Position numbers and translations under genes: made by a program
Part shown: piece after piece, positions 13,116 through 15,739 of the stretch
Numbering within the stretch: the stretch's first letter is position 1
How the letters are laid out: each line of letters begins with the position of its first letter
Assembly: GCA_900758955.1 (NCBI GenBank)
Contig: CAAETL010000289.1
Coordinates: forward strand, 1-15,739
Reading direction: 5' to 3'
From: an uncultured Oscillospiraceae bacterium
GTDB lineage: Bacteria > Bacillota > Clostridia > Oscillospirales > Oscillospiraceae
DNA length: 15,739 nucleotides
The notes under the pieces: model-generated
What the model saw: the letters and a program-made list of their open reading frames with translations, nothing else
Databases searched by the model: none
What the model was told of the DNA's origin: nothing

Positions 13116-14559
13116 ACGCCGTCTGAAAAAAGGCGGCGATCTCTTCTCTCTCGTCCAAATGGACCCGTTTTGTTCCGATTTCCTGATATGTCTCATGCCC
13201 TTTGCCGGCGAGAACGACCACGTCTCCCTCCCGGCCCAGCGCCAGCGCCAGGCGGATGGCTTTGCGCCGGTCGCACTCGCGGTGTACTGCGGGGCCGCCC
13301 GGGGGCAGTCCGGTTTCAATCTCATCCAGGATCAGTTCGGGCGGTTCGGTGCGGGGATTATCTGATGTAAGAATCACCAGATCCGCCAATTCCCCTGCAA
13401 TGGCTCCCATCAGAGGCCGCTTGCTCCGGTCCCGGTCGCCGCCACAGCCAAACAGGCAGATCAGTCGCCCCGGCGTAAACTCCCGCACGCTGAGAAGCAG
13501 CTTCTCCAAGGCGTCCGGCGTATGCGCATAGTCAATAATCACGGTGTAAGGGGCCGGCGTTTGCACCACTTCCACCCTTCCCTTCACACCCGGCGCATCC
13601 GCCAGGGCGTCGGCAATTTGGGGGAGGCCGACCCCTAGTTCCAGCCCGCAGGCAATCACCCCCAGTGCGTTATAGATGGAAAATCCCCCAGGGATGGGCA
13701 GTCGAACCCGACTGATTGCGCCCAAGGTCAGCGCTTCAAATTCCACCTGGTCTGACCGGAGACGAATATTTTTCGCCAGCAGGTCGGCCTCAGATTTGTT
13801 CTCCGAATAGGTAACCACTTTACAGGGAACCTGGGTCGTATACCAGCGTCCGGCCTCGTCGTCAAGATTAAAAATGCCGGCTTCGCACTGGTCGAACAGG
13901 CGGGCTTTCGCCGCCCGGTAGTTCTCCATGGTACCGTGGAAATCCAAGTGGTCCTGGGTCAGATTGGTAAAGATTCCGGCCCGGAATCGAATGGCGTCGG
14001 TGCGATGGAGCGACAGCGCATGGGAGGAAACTTCCATGACCACATGGGTACAGCCCTCCTGGGACATCAGGTGTAATAGTTCCTGCAGCTCATAGGCCTC
14101 CGGGGTGGTACGCATCGCGGGAAGAATTTCTCCGCCAATCATGTTCTGATTGGTGCCAATGAGCCCCACCTTGGCGCCTACGGTTTTTTCCAGCATGGTT
14201 TTAAGCAGATACGTCGTCGTTGTTTTGCCGTTGGTACCGGTAACGCCGATCACCGTCATGCGATCGGAGGGATGGCCAAACCAGTTGGCCGCCAATTGTG
14301 CAAATGCGGCGCGGCTGTTGGAAACCGCCAGCCATGGCCCCGCCTGGGCGGGGGGGCGCTGACAAAGAACCGCTGCCGCTCCTTTGTGCAGGGCCTCCGG
14401 GATGAAGTCCGCCCCATCCCATTTGCTGCCGGGAAGGGCCGCAAAGAGGGCGCCTGGCGTCATCGTTCTGGTATCGAAGCTGAGTGAGGTGATTTCCACG
14501 TCCTGACCAATGTGGTCTGCCAGAAGGGGGATCCCCTTCGTAAGCTGAGAAAGTTTCAA
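13114..14559 (-). CDS. murE: MurE, UDP-MurNAc-tripeptide ligase, meso-DAP type (TTG start)
   Basis: MurE is the ATP-dependent cytoplasmic ligase adding the third residue of the stem peptide. The 481-residue protein has SFDTRTMTPGALFAALPG in the N-terminal UDP-binding domain, the P-loop GVTGTNGKTTTT (105-116), TTPEAYELQ, EVSSHAL, TNLTQDHLDFHG (198-209), the probable carbamylated Lys at 218 and GCGGDRDRSKRPLMG in the C-terminal domain. The DNPR motif at 400-403 is the recognised signature for meso-diaminopimelate rather than lysine, so the cell wall is predicted to be meso-DAP type. The start is TTG at 14559, 7 nt after GGAGG (within GGAGGTGAGCG). It lies 36 nt after the PBP stop. Confidence 0.97.
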   Translation of the reverse strand: MKLSQLTKGIPLLADHIGQDVEITSLSFDTRTMTPGALFAALPGSKWDGADFIPEALHKGAAAVLCQRPPAQAGPWLAVSNSRAAFAQLAANWFGHPSDRMTVIGVTGTNGKTTTTYLLKTMLEKTVGAKVGLIGTNQNMIGGEILPAMRTTPEAYELQELLHLMSQEGCTHVVMEVSSHALSLHRTDAIRFRAGIFTNLTQDHLDFHGTMENYRAAKARLFDQCEAGIFNLDDEAGRWYTTQVPCKVVTYSENKSEADLLAKNIRLRSDQVEFEALTLGAISRVRLPIPGGFSIYNALGVIACGLELGVGLPQIADALADAPGVKGRVEVVQTPAPYTVIIDYAHTPDALEKLLLSVREFTPGRLICLFGCGGDRDRSKRPLMGAIAGELADLVILTSDNPRTEPPELILDEIETGLPPGGPAVHRECDRRKAIRLALALGREGDVVVLAGKGHETYQEIGTKRVHLDEREEIAAFFQTA

Positions 14560-14595
14560 ACGCTCACCTCCAAAATCATTGGGTCTGCACCCGTC

Positions 14596-15739
14596 TCAGT
14601 ATGCAGCGTCACGCACGGAATTATCGAGGAAGCGCACGTCAATGACGGTCCCCGGGTATACCATTGTTCCCTCGGGCACAGATTGGCTGAACGCTCGCGT
14701 GGAGGAGGTTCCATCGGTTCCTTCGGCGTTAATAAAGAGGCCAGCCTTTTCCAATGCGGCTTTGGCTGAACTGTAGGTACGCCCTAACACATTGGGAACC
14801 GCCACCTGGGCGGTGTCCCTCTCCGCGCCCAGGTACAATACCACGGTGCTTCCTTGGGGAATGCTGACCCCGTTAGCAGGAAGCTGGTCTGTCACCACGT
14901 CGCCTTCGCCCACCGTCCGGTAATTGAGGCCATGCTCCCCCAGAGTCCGTTGGGCATCGGACAGGGAGAGATTGGTTACCATGGGCATCTGCGCATTTTT
15001 CAAACCGCTGTCGTTTTCCTGGGTGCCAGCGCCCATATAGTCCAGAATCTGGGTAATCAGTTCGCCGGCCAGGGGGGCCGCCATCGCGCCGCCGCTGATA
15101 TAGGTGCCGCTGGCGATGTTGTTGGAGCCGGGGGAGGCGGGCTGGGGTTTATCAAAGCCTAGCAGGACCACGATTTCCGGATCGTCCGCAGGGGCGAAGC
15201 CCACAAAGGAAACAATGGTACGGTCCTCTACGCCGGTCTCCGAACTGCCGGTCTTGCCGCCAATTCTGTACTTATTGGAACGGGCGTTTTTGCCGGTGCC
15301 GCTACTGACCACTTTCTCCATCATTCCACGCACCGTCTCGGAGGTTTCCTGGCTGATAACCTGCCGGACCTCCTGGGGCTCCCGGTAGCTAATTACGCCG
15401 CCGTCCTTGTCCGTAACCGACTGCACCACATAAGGCGTCATCAGGTGGCCGCCGTTAATGACAGCGGAAATGGCTGTAATCAGCTGGATGGGGGTGACGG
15501 TGAAGCGCTGTCCAAAGGAAGCCACGGCCAATGACGTGACGTCGCCCATAAAAGCTTCCTTGCCCCACACGGTATTTTGTCCCTCATTGTACATGTCGAC
15601 GCCGGTCTTATCCAAGATCCCAAAGTCCTCCATATACTGGTAAAACTTTTCGGTTCCCAATCTGCTGCCGATCTCAATTAACGCGGGGTTACAAGAGTTC
15701 ATCAGCGCTTGGGTGAGATCTTGGGAGCCGTGTCCGTTA
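14596..15739 (-). CDS. Class B penicillin-binding protein with two PASTA domains (C-terminal part; FtsI/PBP2B/SpoVD type)
   Basis: This is the C-terminal 380 or so residues of a division or sporulation transpeptidase that cross-links peptidoglycan outside the membrane; the N-terminal membrane anchor and the SxxK active serine lie beyond the window. The SxN motif (SCN, about 15696-15688) follows GHGSQDLTQALMN, and the KTG motif is in GGKTGSSE (about 15255-15247). Two PASTA domains follow: one from MPMVTNLSLSDAQ (about 14991-14827), one from VAVPNVLGRTYSSAK (about 14805-14623). Two PASTA repeats favour the vegetative PBP2B/PBP2x type over SpoVD, which generally has one, but both occur directly before murE, so no symbol is given. 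The frame is open to the window end. Confidence 0.93.
   Translation of the reverse strand, partial: NGHGSQDLTQALMNSCNPALIEIGSRLGTEKFYQYMEDFGILDKTGVDMYNEGQNTVWGKEAFMGDVTSLAVASFGQRFTVTPIQLITAISAVINGGHLMTPYVVQSVTDKDGGVISYREPQEVRQVISQETSETVRGMMEKVVSSGTGKNARSNKYRIGGKTGSSETGVEDRTIVSFVGFAPADDPEIVVLLGFDKPQPASPGSNNIASGTYISGGAMAAPLAGELITQILDYMGAGTQENDSGLKNAQMPMVTNLSLSDAQRTLGEHGLNYRTVGEGDVVTDQLPANGVSIPQGSTVVLYLGAERDTAQVAVPNVLGRTYSSAKAALEKAGLFINAEGTDGTSSTRAFSQSVPEGTMVYPGTVIDVRFLDNSVRDAAY

Noticed and set aside
15284..15300. Second LexA-like site (GAACGGGCGTTT) inside the PBP gene
   Set aside because: It lacks one conserved base of the GAAC-N4-GTTC core and lies deep inside a coding region.
1..15739. CRISPR array, tRNA/rRNA gene, insertion sequence or prophage
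   Set aside because: No regularly spaced repeats, cloverleaf, transposase or phage-type gene was recognised; nearly all sequence is explained by housekeeping genes and their leaders.

Overview
The window is a piece of a moderately GC-rich chromosome of a low-GC-lineage Gram-positive bacterium. The best guess is a Clostridia member of the Oscillospiraceae type (Flavonifractor/Oscillibacter/Lawsonibacter-like). Support: the Firmicutes-type order L7Ae-like gene–rpsL–rpsG–fusA, strong AGGAGG-type ribosome binding sites with frequent non-ATG starts, an FMN riboswitch in front of ribU, consensus sigma-A promoters, and a PASTA-containing division transpeptidase at the head of a compact murein/division cluster with a DNPR-type (meso-diaminopimelate) MurE. 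The genus is inferred, not proven. All genes but one lie on the minus strand.

Region 1 (1-2645, minus): the str operon. A near-consensus promoter (2617-2645) leads into a small L7Ae/YbxF-like RNA-binding protein, rpsL (S12), rpsG (S7) and the N-terminal half of fusA (EF-G, cut by the window edge). The spacers between L7Ae and rpsL (80 bp) and between rpsL and rpsG (252 bp) are rich in stem-loops, several starting exactly at a stop codon. They are candidate processing or autoregulatory sites.

Region 2 (2646-5582): a DUF1294 small membrane protein with its own promoter, a dinB-type Y-family polymerase with a beta-clamp motif, and the riboflavin ECF transporter subunit RibU behind a complete FMN riboswitch and promoter. 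A divergent regulatory region (about 5421-5525) holds the ribU promoter, an AT-rich inverted repeat, a LexA-like box (GAACGAATGTTC) and a plus-strand sigma-A promoter.

Region 3 (5583-6148): the only plus-strand gene, a SLOG/DUF1273 (YpsA-like) protein. It has no usable ATG/GTG/TTG start; a CTG with perfectly placed SD is the best start. It converges on ftsZ across a bidirectional terminator.

Region 4 (6166-15739, minus): a reduced dcw cluster transcribed PBP (partial, two PASTA domains) – murE – mraY – ftsW – murG – murA – ftsQ, then ftsZ from its own promoter. murF, murD, murC, murB and ftsA are absent from their usual positions, and murA occupies the murC/murB slot. Together these make meso-DAP peptidoglycan precursors (MurA, MurE), assemble lipid I and II (MraY, MurG), polymerise and cross-link septal wall (FtsW, PBP) and build the Z-ring and divisome (FtsZ, FtsQ).

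The most novel point is a candidate SOS/division link: a LexA-like box and promoter driving a YpsA-like SLOG protein (a family with a reported division phenotype in Firmicutes) immediately convergent to ftsZ. I see no CRISPR array, tRNA, rRNA, insertion sequence or phage gene.
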